Counted from the stretch's first letter, positions 1 through 8,448 are shown. The stretch: 64,000 nt of DNA from Arthrobacter silviterrae (GCF_011045165.1 NZ_JAAKZI010000009.1:1-64000), one strand, 5' to 3'. Notes: generated by a model not told the origin, from the letters alone. Made by a program: numbers and translations.

Positions 1-1
1 C

Positions 2-79
2 ATGTTCGAGAAGGGCCCCATGGATATTTCCGTTAGCGCCAAAGTTTCAGACAAGGACTGCTCGGGCGTTGCCCCATGA
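2..79 (+). CDS. 3' end of a truncated upstream gene (possible)
   Basis: An open frame enters from the left edge and stops with TGA at 77-79. It reads as a C-terminal tail ending ...KDCSGVAP. Only about 25 residues are visible, so no family can be named. The frame is short enough to be chance. It is listed because the DNA before the next promoter would otherwise be unexplained and the following gene is on the same strand. Confidence 0.3.
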   Translation: MFEKGPMDISVSAKVSDKDCSGVAP

Positions 80-150
80 CGCGGTGACCTCCGTGCCAGC
101 GGTCCGGCCGTCAACTTGCTCCTGAAGACTACTTTGTCAGACCCCCTACC

Positions 151-187
151 TACATTGTGAATATGCGAATTCGCACCGGATTCGCAC
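151..187 (+). promoter_or_regulatory. Promoter region with a 12-bp palindrome
   Basis: TACATT at 151-156 is a plausible -10 hexamer. Just downstream lies the perfect palindrome TGCGAATTCGCA (164-175), and its half ATTCGCAC recurs at about 180-187. Such an arrangement over a start region is typical of a repressor operator. No regulator gene is adjacent, so the binding protein is unknown. It would control the lipoprotein at 242. Confidence 0.35.
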
Positions 188-241
188 GCCGGCGGCACAC
201 ACCAAGCCGTGGCAGCTTCATCATCACTCATAGGGGAAATC

Positions 242-778
242 ATGAAAAAGTTGTTCATTGCAGTACCGCTCGTGGGGCTTTTGCTGGCCGGTTGTTCCAC
301 TCCCGCTCCCACGGTGGACAAGGCTGCGGCTGACAAGCCCGCGGCGACCCAGGCCGCAAAGACGGCCGACCGTTCGGCCGCCCTGGGCGGGACGGTCACC
401 TACGACAGTGGGGTCAAGGTCACGGTGAAGTCGGACGGCTTCAAGCCGGTGAGCCAGTATGCCTACGGCGCTGTTGACGGCAAGGCGGCTGTTTTCGAGC
501 TGACCGTGGTCAACGGTGGAAAGGAAGAATTGAACGCCGGGCTCATGTCCATGCCCAAGGTCACCGTCGGCGCCAAAAACGCCAAGGCAGAGTCTGTGAT
601 TGATTCGGAGGCCAAGCTCGGCGTTGACACGCTCAGCACCATTCTGCCCGGCGAAACCCAGACAGTTAAGTTCGCGGCCGGCATCACGGCCGCGGATGCC
701 GGGGTGGTCCGCGTGGAGGTCATGGGTCCCAACCCCTTTACCGACAAGGCCGCCATATTCAAGGGCGCCGTCAAATAG
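242..778 (+). CDS. Secreted lipoprotein, DUF4352-like beta-sandwich
   Basis: A 178-residue predicted lipoprotein. The ATG at 242 is preferred over the in-frame 209 start because an AGGGGA ribosome site sits just upstream and the signal peptide then begins with MKK. Residues 1-17 are hydrophobic and end in the lipobox LLAGC, with Cys18 as the lipidation site. A low-complexity Ala/Lys/Thr linker of about 30 residues follows, then a domain rich in beta strands resembling the immunoglobulin-like DUF4352/telokin-like proteins of actinobacterial cell surfaces. The function is unknown; such proteins are anchored on the outer face of the membrane. It is monocistronic and ends at a hairpin terminator. 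Confidence 0.75.
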   Translation: MKKLFIAVPLVGLLLAGCSTPAPTVDKAAADKPAATQAAKTADRSAALGGTVTYDSGVKVTVKSDGFKPVSQYAYGAVDGKAAVFELTVVNGGKEELNAGLMSMPKVTVGAKNAKAESVIDSEAKLGVDTLSTILPGETQTVKFAAGITAADAGVVRVEVMGPNPFTDKAAIFKGAVK

Positions 779-833
779 CGCCTGGACGGCTGTCGGGAAG
801 ATGATTTCGTGGCGGGTCGTTCCCGGGAGGGCG

Positions 834-857
834 GCCTGCCACGCCTCTGTGGCAGGC
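834..857. terminator. Hairpin terminator between convergent genes
   Basis: GCCTGCCAC (834-842) pairs perfectly with GTGGCAGGC (849-857) over a short loop. It lies between the convergent lipoprotein and the first small membrane protein, so it can serve both strands. There is no long T run, which is common for high-GC terminators. Confidence 0.55.
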
Positions 858-878
858 GTTGCAATCATTCCGCCGGGG

Positions 879-1223
879 CTACAGCGATGCCACCACAATG
901 AATACCGCAACGGCAACGAAAACGCATGCACCCAGCGCGATCCACCACAGGCGCCTGCGAGTCACCACGGCGGTGCCGAGCAGCGGGGGACCGGCAACCA
1001 TGGCGGCCAGGAAGACCACGCCCGCTGTTCCTCCTGCGGGGTCCGGTGCGGTGCATTCCAGAAAGCAGCCGGAGAACATTGTCGCCGTCGCAAACAGCAA
1101 GAAGAATGCCGGGATCGCCAAGATCAGCCAGCCGACCAGGGTAATGCCCACGCCCCACCATGGGGACATCGGTCCAGTGGCGGATTTCTCCAGCAGGGGC
1201 GCCTTGGCAGGTAAGCGGTCCAT
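879..1223 (-). CDS. Small integral membrane protein, tandem family copy 1
   Basis: A 114-residue protein. A short cytoplasmic head (PLLEKSATGPMSPWW) leads into about three hydrophobic segments, near residues 25-50, 65-85 and 93-113, with a basic TRRR turn before the last. The order (polar head, aromatic start of TM1, a G-x-x-x-hydrophobic TM1, a short acidic/glycine loop, a long TM2, a small basic turn, TM3) repeats in the three neighbours down to 2429. No known family is recognised and the function is unknown. It contains two Cys in the TM1-TM2 loop (SGCFLEC). There is no clear ribosome site; the sequence TGGTACAAA lies just before the ATG. Confidence 0.6.
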   Translation of the reverse strand: MDRLPAKAPLLEKSATGPMSPWWGVGITLVGWLILAIPAFFLLFATATMFSGCFLECTAPDPAGGTAGVVFLAAMVAGPPLLGTAVVTRRRLWWIALGACVFVAVAVFIVVASL

Positions 1224-1350
1224 GGCAACTTTGTACCAGCATTCGGTCGGTTAGTCTACCAAATGGATTATTCCGAACCCGAACCGGGCCGGCCGCCGAA
1301 GCCCGGCAGCCGCCGTCGTGCTTCAGACAGCTGGACTTCAGGCAAGCGCC

Positions 1351-1749
1351 TCAGCCCAGCGGAACCACCCACTCGACGATCACATAGACCACGGCGGCGA
1401 GGGAGAGGATGCCCGTGGCGATGGCACCGATCCACAAGCCTCGGCCGCGCCTTGCCACGGCCAGCCCGAACAGCACAGGCGCCGCAACCATGCACAACAC
1501 AAACGCCAGTCCGAGCACCCCGGCAGCCGTGGAACCGCCTGTCGAGCCGTCGATCCCGCTGCCTGTCATCAAGATCCACGAAATCAGCACCAGCAAAACG
1601 GCCGGGTACGCCAACAGGGCCCAACCGCCAATGGCAATGCCTGCCGCCCACCACATGGACCGCGGCGCCTTGGCGGCCTCCTTGACCTGGACGGTGGAGA
1701 CGGACAGGGGCAGGCGCTGGGAGGGGATGTGGTGTGGGCGTCGGCTCAT
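1351..1749 (-). CDS. Small integral membrane protein, tandem family copy 2
   Basis: A 132-residue relative of its neighbours. The head contains KAAKAPRSMWWAAGIAIGGW, closely matching MWW...GI.VGG in copy 3 and SPWWGVGITLVGW in copy 1. Three predicted membrane segments follow, near residues 35-58, 75-98 and 107-131, with RRGRGLW before the last, as in copy 1 (RRRLWW) and copy 4 (RERALW). Function unknown. The intergenic DNA before it (1224-1350) carries the recurrent GCCGCCGTCGTGCTT motif but no gene. Confidence 0.6.
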   Translation of the reverse strand: MSRRPHHIPSQRLPLSVSTVQVKEAAKAPRSMWWAAGIAIGGWALLAYPAVLLVLISWILMTGSGIDGSTGGSTAAGVLGLAFVLCMVAAPVLFGLAVARRGRGLWIGAIATGILSLAAVVYVIVEWVVPLG

Positions 1750-1794
1750 GAACCATTTGTAGCAGGGGAAGCTATGCGGATGCTGTGCCGTGGC

Positions 1795-2022
1795 TCAGCT
1801 GTTCAGCGCCCGCCACCCCAACAGCACCACGGCAAAGGCCAAGTCGCCCGGATCAGATCCGCCGCTCCAGGCCGGACCAACAAAGAAGGCCAGCGATGCC
1901 AACACAAAAAGTGCACCCACCGGAAGGGCCATGAAAACAGTGCCACCCACCAAGATGCCCACCATCCACCACATGGAGCGCTGCTCCGGTGCTGCCGTGG
2001 AAGCCCGACCCGTGTGTGCCAT
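1795..2022 (-). CDS. Small integral membrane protein, tandem family copy 3 (short)
   Basis: A 75-residue, shortened member of the same family. It keeps the head and first hydrophobic segment (RSMWWMVGILVGG) and a second segment after a GGSDPGD loop, then ends at LLGWRALNS where copies 1, 2 and 4 continue into a third segment. The C-terminal third has therefore been lost or never existed. It may be a degenerating copy. The upstream sequence ACTGGTAGACAT is nearly identical to that before copy 4. Confidence 0.5.
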   Translation of the reverse strand: MAHTGRASTAAPEQRSMWWMVGILVGGTVFMALPVGALFVLASLAFFVGPAWSGGSDPGDLAFAVVLLGWRALNS

Positions 2023-2066
2023 GGGCCATGTCTACCAGTGTTGCCGTCGTCGGACAAGCAGTACGA

Positions 2067-2429
2067 TCAGCTGTTCAGCAGCCACCGGAACGCGAGGTAC
2101 AGCAGCACTCCCACCGTTGGCACCCCGGTCCACAGGGCCGCCTTCCACAAGGCCCGCTCGCGGTGGATTACGGCCTGGCCCAACAGGTGTGGGGAGGCGA
2201 TCATGCAGAAGAGCAGCACGGCCCCCAGCACGATCAGGGCGATCTTGCCAACCGTGGCGATGCTGCTTTCTGGGTTGGTCACTGCGGCAAAGATGATTAG
2301 CGCCATGGCAATGATGGGCACAATGACAACAACCCAGCCCACCAGGGCCGCCACTGTGCCGGCCACTTGCGGGCGGGGCGGCAGCTGCTGGTCGCGCCTG
2401 GGGGCTGCTGGATTTTGGGGGCCGGTCAT
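2067..2429 (-). CDS. Small integral membrane protein, tandem family copy 4
   Basis: A 120-residue protein with a proline-rich head (about 20 residues), then three predicted membrane segments near 23-48, 60-85 and 97-117. The pattern ASPHLLGQAVIHRERALWKAAL parallels AGPPLLGTAVVTRRRLWWIA in copy 1, which supports common ancestry despite low overall identity. Function unknown. ACTGGTAGAAAT stands 5-8 nt before the ATG, and no ribosome site is obvious. It is transcribed toward copies 3, 2 and 1, each with its own spacer of 40-130 nt. Confidence 0.6.
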   Translation of the reverse strand: MTGPQNPAAPRRDQQLPPRPQVAGTVAALVGWVVVIVPIIAMALIIFAAVTNPESSIATVGKIALIVLGAVLLFCMIASPHLLGQAVIHRERALWKAALWTGVPTVGVLLYLAFRWLLNS

Positions 2430-2555
2430 GCTCTATTTCTACCAGTGAACGTGCGGCGTTGCCGAACCCGATGCAAGGGGCCCGGGGCCGGTCCGTCGGG
2501 GAAATGCGGGGTGAATGCGGGGGAAATGCGCGGTCAGGGCGCGGCCAACGCGCGG

Positions 2556-4025
2556 TCAGTGCATTTCCAGTGCTTCCGCGGGCGCGTGGTCCGTGTCCTG
2601 CGCTGCGGCGGCCTTGCCCATGAACATCGCAATGACCACGATGCCCAGCGACACAAACGCCGCCACCAGGAAGCTGGCGCTGAAGCCGCTGGCCTGTGCC
2701 GCAAGGGGATCCTTGCCGGCCGTGGCTGCCGCCAGCGTTCCCGCCGTCATGACCCCCACCAACAGGGCCGTGCCGGCGGCGCCGCCCAGCTGCTGCAGCG
2801 TGGCCAGCACCGCCGAGCCGTGCGAGTGCAGCGAGTGCGGCAGCGGGTTCAAACCCGCCGTGAAACCGGGTGTGAAAATGAAGGCCAGCCCGATCGACAT
2901 CAGGATGTGCAGCCCGACAACGGCGACCAGCGGGGTGGTGGCGTTGAGCTGCGTGTAGCCAAACAGGACGGCGGAGAGGACCAGGCCTCCGGGAATCAGC
3001 AGCGGCCGGGCGCCAAACTTGTCGAACAGCTTCCCCACCCAGGGCGCCAGCAGGCCCATGAGCAGCCCGCCCGGCAGCATCAGCAGGCCGGTGGACAAAA
3101 CGTCCAGGCCGCGCACGTTCTGCAGGTACATGGGGAGCAGGATGATGACCCCGAACATGGCCACCATGGCCATGACCATCAGGGCCAGGGCGAGGGTGAA
3201 CTGGCGGTGCAGGAACGGGCGCAAGTCCAGCAGGGCGCCGTCGTGCCTTTGCAGCCGCAGCTGGAGCAGCACGAAGGTCACCAGCGCCACCAGCGAAACG
3301 CCCAGTGCCAGCAGGGCAATATCATGGGTCTTCGCGTCAGGTGAGCCAATGCCGCTGAGCCCATAGACCAGGCCCCCGAAGGCCGGAATCGAAATGAGCA
3401 GCGACGGCACTGACAGCCTGGACGTGCTCCGTTTGCCGTCGGAGGGCAGCAGCCGCGCGCCCAGCACCAGCGCCAGCAGGGCGATGGGCAGCACGGCAAG
3501 GAACATGAAGCGCCACGAGAGCGAGTGCAGGATGAATCCGGACAGGGTGGGGCCGATGGCTGGCGCCACGGCGATCACGATCGAGACGTTGCCCATGATG
3601 GCGCCGCGGCGGTTGGACGGGACCAGGTCCAAAATGGTGGTCATGAGCAGCGGCATCATGATGGCCGTCCCGGAGGCCTGGATCACGCGGGCCACCACCA
3701 GCACCTCAAAGCCCGGGGCAAGCCCGGCCAGCAATGTTCCCGTGGAGAACAGGCCCATGGCCAGGATGAATGCGCTGCGGATGGGGAAGCGGGTCAGCAG
3801 GTAGCCGGTGGCCGGAATGACCACGGACATGGTCAGCATGAACGCCGTGGCCAGCCACTGGATGGCGGACGCGGACACGTGGAACTGTTCCATCAGGCGC
3901 GGCAGGGCAACGTTCATGATGGTCTCGTTGAGGATCACCACAAACGCGGAGACAATCAGCACGGTGATGGTGGTGCGGTCGCGCGCAGGCAGCCTGTCGG
4001 GCAATGTTGCGTTGGGGCGGGGCAT
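2556..4025 (-). CDS. MFS multidrug exporter, DHA2 (EmrB/QacA) family
   Basis: A 489-residue proton-driven exporter with about 14 membrane segments. The first half has the typical DHA2 opening (ITVLIVSAFVVILNETIMNVALP), the motif A region between TM2 and TM3 (GYLLTRFPIR) and motif C-like glycine/proline residues (ATGxxxGP, here VAPAIGPTLSGFIL). Its length and internal order match EmrB/LmrB-type pumps. The substrate cannot be read from sequence. A ribosome site AGGA precedes the ATG. The stop codon lies in a short inverted repeat (GGAAATGC/GCATTTCC) with a doubled CGCGGTCAG around 2520-2568, which may act as terminator. An imperfect palindrome upstream may bind a regulator, but no regulator gene is adjacent. 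Confidence 0.9.
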   Translation of the reverse strand: MPRPNATLPDRLPARDRTTITVLIVSAFVVILNETIMNVALPRLMEQFHVSASAIQWLATAFMLTMSVVIPATGYLLTRFPIRSAFILAMGLFSTGTLLAGLAPGFEVLVVARVIQASGTAIMMPLLMTTILDLVPSNRRGAIMGNVSIVIAVAPAIGPTLSGFILHSLSWRFMFLAVLPIALLALVLGARLLPSDGKRSTSRLSVPSLLISIPAFGGLVYGLSGIGSPDAKTHDIALLALGVSLVALVTFVLLQLRLQRHDGALLDLRPFLHRQFTLALALMVMAMVAMFGVIILLPMYLQNVRGLDVLSTGLLMLPGGLLMGLLAPWVGKLFDKFGARPLLIPGGLVLSAVLFGYTQLNATTPLVAVVGLHILMSIGLAFIFTPGFTAGLNPLPHSLHSHGSAVLATLQQLGGAAGTALLVGVMTAGTLAAATAGKDPLAAQASGFSASFLVAAFVSLGIVVIAMFMGKAAAAQDTDHAPAEALEMH

Positions 4026-4060
4026 GAAGGGTCCTGATCCATAAAAGTTTGGGGTTGCGA

Positions 4061-4073
4061 GCTATCAGTTAGC
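4061..4073. promoter_or_regulatory. Possible operator upstream of the MFS exporter
   Basis: GCTATCAGTTAGC has inverted GCTA/TAGC ends and lies about 40 nt before the exporter start. The size and place would suit a TetR- or MarR-type repressor site, but the arms are short and no cognate gene is beside it. Confidence 0.2.
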
Positions 4074-4153
4074 AGCGCTGAAGCCGGTGTCAGTATTCCC
4101 GCATGCCCTTGGCAATTCCCGCGTGCTGCCGTGCTGGTGACGGTGCGGCAGGG

Positions 4154-5047
4154 TTACCCAATGTCCTCAAGCACCTGGCGGATTTGGTACTTGGAAACCT
4201 CGGCCAGCACCGGGTTGGAATACTCGTAGTAGGGCAGTGCCACCAGTCCGATGGACAATGCCCAGGCGCGGCCGCGTTCCCACATGCCGCGTTCCACGTT
4301 GAGTTCCGCGCGGAACCGCCGGCGTGCCTCCCCGCCGAGCAGGTTCCACGCCACGATCAGGTCCACGGCCGGATCCCCTACGGCCAGGCCGCCCCAGTCC
4401 AGCACCCCGGAGAGCCTGCCCTGGAGCGTCAACAGGTTGCCGGGGTGGAGGTCCGTGTGGATCCAGGTGTGCGGGACGTTGCCTTCCGGGGCTTCGAGTG
4501 CAATGTCCCAGGCGCGGGTGAGCGCGTCAGTGTCGAAGTGCTCGCCGCAGCGGGAAATGGCCGTCCGGGTTTCCAGCTCGCGTGCGGCCACGGCCCCGCC
4601 ACGGTACTGCGTCAGCTCCTCCGTGGCGTCGGGCGGCGCGATGGCGTGCAGGGCGCGGATGAATCGGGCCATGTCCAGCGTGAACGTGTCCGCGCTGGTG
4701 ACGGTGCGCGGATTCCAGCCCTCCAGCCAGGTGGAGACGGACCACCTGAACGGGTACCACTGCGTGGGGGTGCCGGATTCCAGCGGGTGGGGGATCGGTG
4801 CCGGCAGCCACAACCGAAGTTTCGGCGGATATTTCAGTTCCTTCTCCAGTGACAGGGCTGCAGCCGGTGTGCGGGGAAGGCGCACGGCCAGACGGCCACC
4901 CAACCTGAACATGACGTTGTCCGTGCCGGCCGGAAACACGGGCTTCACGGGCAGGCCCGCCCACTGCGGGAACTGCCCGGCCACCATCTCGGCCACCAGG
5001 TTGGTGTCAATGTCGACCTCGTCCACATGCAGTTTTTCAATCAGCAT
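4154..5047 (-). CDS. Aminoglycoside phosphotransferase (APH) family kinase
   Basis: A 297-residue protein of the APH/choline-kinase fold. The ATG at 5047 is chosen because AAGG lies just upstream; a frame extension to 5149 is not needed. The N-lobe includes TDNVMFRLGGRLAVRLPR, with the ATP-binding Lys position replaced by Arg within RLP. The catalytic loop HTDLHPGN puts Asp at about 199 and Asn at about 204, and the metal-binding LDWG puts Asp at about 217. Many such actinobacterial proteins phosphorylate antibiotics or small alcohols; the substrate here is not predictable. It is divergent from the hydrolase at 5172 across about 120 nt. Confidence 0.85.
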   Translation of the reverse strand: MLIEKLHVDEVDIDTNLVAEMVAGQFPQWAGLPVKPVFPAGTDNVMFRLGGRLAVRLPRTPAAALSLEKELKYPPKLRLWLPAPIPHPLESGTPTQWYPFRWSVSTWLEGWNPRTVTSADTFTLDMARFIRALHAIAPPDATEELTQYRGGAVAARELETRTAISRCGEHFDTDALTRAWDIALEAPEGNVPHTWIHTDLHPGNLLTLQGRLSGVLDWGGLAVGDPAVDLIVAWNLLGGEARRRFRAELNVERGMWERGRAWALSIGLVALPYYEYSNPVLAEVSKYQIRQVLEDIG

Positions 5048-5171
5048 GCCTTCACGGTACCTGCAGGCACTGACGCGGGAGGCCGCCGTCGTTCTTCCCT
5101 GTGGATATCGGACGTGCGGATGCAAGGCAGGCTGGTACCTTGGGAGCAAAACCTCCGGGAGGGTGTTTCAC

Positions 5172-5852
5172 ATGGCAACAATTGTGCTGGTGCATGGCCT
5201 GTGGTCCGACGGGTCCGCCTGGAACGAGGTCATCACCGAATTGCGCGCCCTGGGCCATGTGCCGGTGGCGGCCCAGCTTTCGCTTGAGTCCATGGACGAC
5301 GACGTTGCCTCCGTGCGCCGCACCCTCGCCACCGTGGTGGGCCCGGTGTTGCTGGCGGGGTGGTCGTATGGCGGGGCCGTGATTGGCGAGGCGGCCCGCG
5401 GCGAGGGCAGCGTGAAGGCGCTGGCGTATGTGGCAGCCTTTGCGCCTGCGGAGGGGGAAACCGTGAGCGGGCTTTCCCGGAAACACCCCGGCAGCCTGAT
5501 TCCGAAGCATGTGGTGGTTGCCGGCGGCTACACGTACATTGACCGCGCCTACTTTGGCGAAGTGCTGGCCGCTGATGCGCCCGCCGAACGCGTTCACGCG
5601 GCGGCGGCCGTGCAACGGATGGTGCGGATTGGCCTGGACCGCGTTCCCGTGGGCCGGCCTGCCTGGCTGGACCTGCCCTCGTTTTATTTGCTCACCACGG
5701 CGGACCAGGCCGTGCCCCCGGCCCTGCAGCGCGAGCTGGCGGAGCGCATGGGCGCACGGATTGAGGAGATCGACTCCAGCCACGCACCCATGTGGTCACA
5801 CCCCCGGCAGCTGGCGGAGTTCCTGGACGCGGCGTGCAGGGCCGCGCTATGA
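5172..5852 (+). CDS. Alpha/beta hydrolase, EstC/salicylate-esterase-like
   Basis: A 226-residue protein with the full minimal alpha/beta hydrolase layout. An HGLWSDGS oxyanion turn lies at residues 8-15. The nucleophile elbow GWSYGG has Ser65. A late acid region is LTTADQAVPP, and the catalytic His is in SSHAPMWSHP near residue 202. Its length and the HG-W pattern match the small plant-hydroxynitrile-lyase/EstC-like esterases common in actinomycetes. The ATG at 5172 follows GGGAGGGTG. The preceding intergenic DNA carries a GCCGCCGTCGTTCTT motif. The stop is only 10 nt from the convergent primase-helicase. The physiological ester is unknown. Confidence 0.8.
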   Translation: MATIVLVHGLWSDGSAWNEVITELRALGHVPVAAQLSLESMDDDVASVRRTLATVVGPVLLAGWSYGGAVIGEAARGEGSVKALAYVAAFAPAEGETVSGLSRKHPGSLIPKHVVVAGGYTYIDRAYFGEVLAADAPAERVHAAAAVQRMVRIGLDRVPVGRPAWLDLPSFYLLTTADQAVPPALQRELAERMGARIEEIDSSHAPMWSHPRQLAEFLDAACRAAL

Positions 5853-5862
5853 ATCTGGTGGC

Positions 5863-8277
5863 CTAAAGCCCGCGCGGATCCGGGAATCCCAGCGACACGT
5901 AGCCTGGTGCCCGCTTGGCCAGGGATGACGCCAAAACCGGTGTGAGGTGGTCCCAGTAATCGTGCACCACCGCCCGCGGCTTCCCCGGGTACGGCCGCGT
6001 GATCCGCCCGGCGTACTGCACCAGCCGGCCCTTGAAGGAGATCGGCGCCGCCAGGAACAAGGTGTCCAGCTTCGGACAGTCAAAACCCTCGCCGATGTAC
6101 TGACCCGTGCCCAAGACCAGCAGCGGCTCATCGTCCGGGGAGGCATCAAGGAGTTCGACGGCGGCCGTCCGGTCCTTCGCCTTCATCCCGCCGGAAAAGA
6201 CCACAGGGTGAATCCCGGCTTCCTCCAACCGCACTCGGAACGCCTCAAGATGCGCCTTCCATGTGGTGAGGAGCAGAATGCGCGAGTTGGAAGCATAGGC
6301 AGCCATCACGTCGTCGAAAATTTGCTCAAAGCGGGGCCCATTGGCAATCAGGTCCTTGTAGATCACCGCGATTTGGCCGGGCTCGCTAGGGTCCGCTTCG
6401 CCGTCGTAAATGTATGAAGTCCGGTGCAGCTTCAGTTCCAGCGAGGGCGAAGGGATCTCCAGTTCGTGCCGAGGGAGCTGTTGGGGCGCCACCGGGGTGA
6501 TGGTGTGCTCCACCTGGCCCAACTGGTGGTACATAAGCGCATCCAGTTTGTCCCGGCGGTATGGCGTGGCCGTGAGCCCCAGCCAATATCGCGCCGGGAT
6601 TTGGTTCATGACGTGACTGAACGCGGCGGCTGGAACATGGTGGCACTCGTCCGCGATCACGAACCCATAGCCGGCAGCCAGCTGGGCCACGTTCTCCCGC
6701 CTTGCCAGGGTGGGAAGGAGAGCGATATCGACGCGGCCCGTGGTTTTGGCGCGCCCGCCGCCAATCTGGCCGCACTTGATGTCCATGAGCTCACGAATCC
6801 GGGTCCGCCACTGGTCTGCGAGTGCCTTCCGGTCGACCAGGATCAGGGTGGAAACGCCCCGACGGGCCATGGCTGCACAGGCGATCACAGTTTTCCCTGT
6901 GCCCGGCGGTGCCACGAGAATGCCCTGGTCCACGGCGAGCATGGCCTCCACGGCCCGCAGCTGTTCGGGGCGCAACGTTGCCGAAAAATCCAGTTCCTCA
7001 GTAGTGCCGGAGACGCGCTGGTCCGTGATTTGGAGCGTGCTGCCGGCGGACTCGACCAGTTGGCGCAACAGCGGAAGCAGGCCCCGCGGCAGGATGAGGT
7101 CGCCCTCAAGCGTTTCATCGAAGAAGTGCAGGATGCGGGGGACGTTCCAGGTGGAACGGCGCAGGCGCTGGCGTTCGTAGTACTCGGGGTTCAGCATGGA
7201 CGCCGCATGCTTGACGGCGGAGATCATGGCTGGGCCAAGTTCCTCCGCGTGGATCGTGATCCGCGCTGCAAACGTGGCCCGGACGATCAACGCCGGCCGC
7301 GGCACAATTTTTGATGACTGCGGCAGCTCCAGCCGCCTGACCTCCTGGCCGAGCCGGACGGGCGGCAGCCTGCGGATCAGCGCGGACACTGCCGCAGGCG
7401 TGAGCCGGTCCAGGCTGGAGAGATACGCCCACTGGTCCGGGTACGGTTCCAGGGTGGTGGTGTCGAGGAACAAGGTGGTCCCGTGGAGGCGGCGCTTGCC
7501 GTTCATCGGGGCGGCAATCTGGTTACCCATGCCCTTGCCGGAGTGAACGTCCTGGGAAGGAAATAGCCTGTCGTAGCTGGACAGGCTCATGCTGCCGCGC
7601 AGCCCCATCGCCTCATGGATAAGGCCGGTGCCCAGCTGGCGGGCCCGCTCCCCGGGGATGGCGTCAGTGAAAAAGATCCAAACATGCGCGCCGCGGCCCG
7701 ACTGCGAAATTTCCAGGGCCGCAGGAATCCCGCGAAACCGGGCCGCCTTGACATAGGCAAGGGCATCCATCATGGCCGCAGCGCCGTCGAAGTCGGCCGC
7801 AACCCACCAGCAGGTGTCATTCTTCAGCAGCGGATAAAAGCCAATGTGCTGGGTGCCCCGCAAATGGTCGGCAACGGTGGCGGGGGTGAGGCGCAGGAAG
7901 TTGGCGTTGTCCCGCACCGTTCCCTTCCGCCAACCACCGACGACGGCTGGCACCCACCCCGAGCGGCCCTCGCGCGCATTTTCCCAGCGGGTCGCATACA
8001 CGTCGGTGCGGGCCCGGAACAGGTCCTGGTAGAGCCGCACCTTCATTTCCGGGCTGGAATCCATGGTGACTGGCCCGATGGGCGTGATCGCAGGGGCCAG
8101 CGCCGGCTGGTCCGGGTGCGCGGCCTTCGCTTCCGCCTCGCTCAGTTCCAGCAGCTTGCGCAGGCGTGCATTGTCGAGCCGGAGCTCCTCGATTTCACGT
8201 TTTAGCGCGCGGTCGCCGTCCGCATCAAGGCCCGGAAGTGCCGCTTGTCCGTCGTCGGGTGCAAATTCTCCGCTCAC
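5863..8277 (-). CDS. TOTE-type archaeo-eukaryotic primase fused to SF2 helicase
   Basis: An 804-residue fusion with a GTG start. Residues 24-50 form a Glu/Arg/Leu coiled coil. Residues about 75-330 are an archaeo-eukaryotic primase (AEP) domain: the catalytic DFD at 162-164, the SQSGRGAHVW motif with His198, and a later RLFPSQD acidic motif. Residues about 430-790 are a superfamily 2 helicase: APPGTGKT (Walker A, 456-463), ADECHH (542-547), GLTATPYR, and GEGFDCPKLDT followed by QYAGRITR (about 754-761). This order matches the AEP-helicase proteins described from TOTE conflict systems. All key residues are present, so an active enzyme is likely. No partner nuclease, methylase or transposon lies beside it. 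Biological role unknown; defence or replication repair are possible. Confidence 0.85.
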   Translation of the reverse strand: MSGEFAPDDGQAALPGLDADGDRALKREIEELRLDNARLRKLLELSEAEAKAAHPDQPALAPAITPIGPVTMDSSPEMKVRLYQDLFRARTDVYATRWENAREGRSGWVPAVVGGWRKGTVRDNANFLRLTPATVADHLRGTQHIGFYPLLKNDTCWWVAADFDGAAAMMDALAYVKAARFRGIPAALEISQSGRGAHVWIFFTDAIPGERARQLGTGLIHEAMGLRGSMSLSSYDRLFPSQDVHSGKGMGNQIAAPMNGKRRLHGTTLFLDTTTLEPYPDQWAYLSSLDRLTPAAVSALIRRLPPVRLGQEVRRLELPQSSKIVPRPALIVRATFAARITIHAEELGPAMISAVKHAASMLNPEYYERQRLRRSTWNVPRILHFFDETLEGDLILPRGLLPLLRQLVESAGSTLQITDQRVSGTTEELDFSATLRPEQLRAVEAMLAVDQGILVAPPGTGKTVIACAAMARRGVSTLILVDRKALADQWRTRIRELMDIKCGQIGGGRAKTTGRVDIALLPTLARRENVAQLAAGYGFVIADECHHVPAAAFSHVMNQIPARYWLGLTATPYRRDKLDALMYHQLGQVEHTITPVAPQQLPRHELEIPSPSLELKLHRTSYIYDGEADPSEPGQIAVIYKDLIANGPRFEQIFDDVMAAYASNSRILLLTTWKAHLEAFRVRLEEAGIHPVVFSGGMKAKDRTAAVELLDASPDDEPLLVLGTGQYIGEGFDCPKLDTLFLAAPISFKGRLVQYAGRITRPYPGKPRAVVHDYWDHLTPVLASSLAKRAPGYVSLGFPDPRGL

Positions 8278-8448
8278 ACTCTCAATTCTTGCGTGGAATC
8301 GACAGTTTGCCGCGTTGTGACATCAACGCATGCGATGAACCCAGGGCGGCTTGAGCGCACCGCCCAACCCTCGACGCCGCCGCAGTCCGGGCCTATGGTG
8401 GAAGCAAGGGCCCGGAATCCCAATCGGGCCGCACCAGAAGGCTGAAAA

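Noticed and set aside
1318-2448. 376-codon forward frame over the small membrane genes
   Set aside because: No ribosome site, no recognisable domain and His/Arg/Pro-rich composition; the minus-strand frames show proper membrane segments and mutual similarity.
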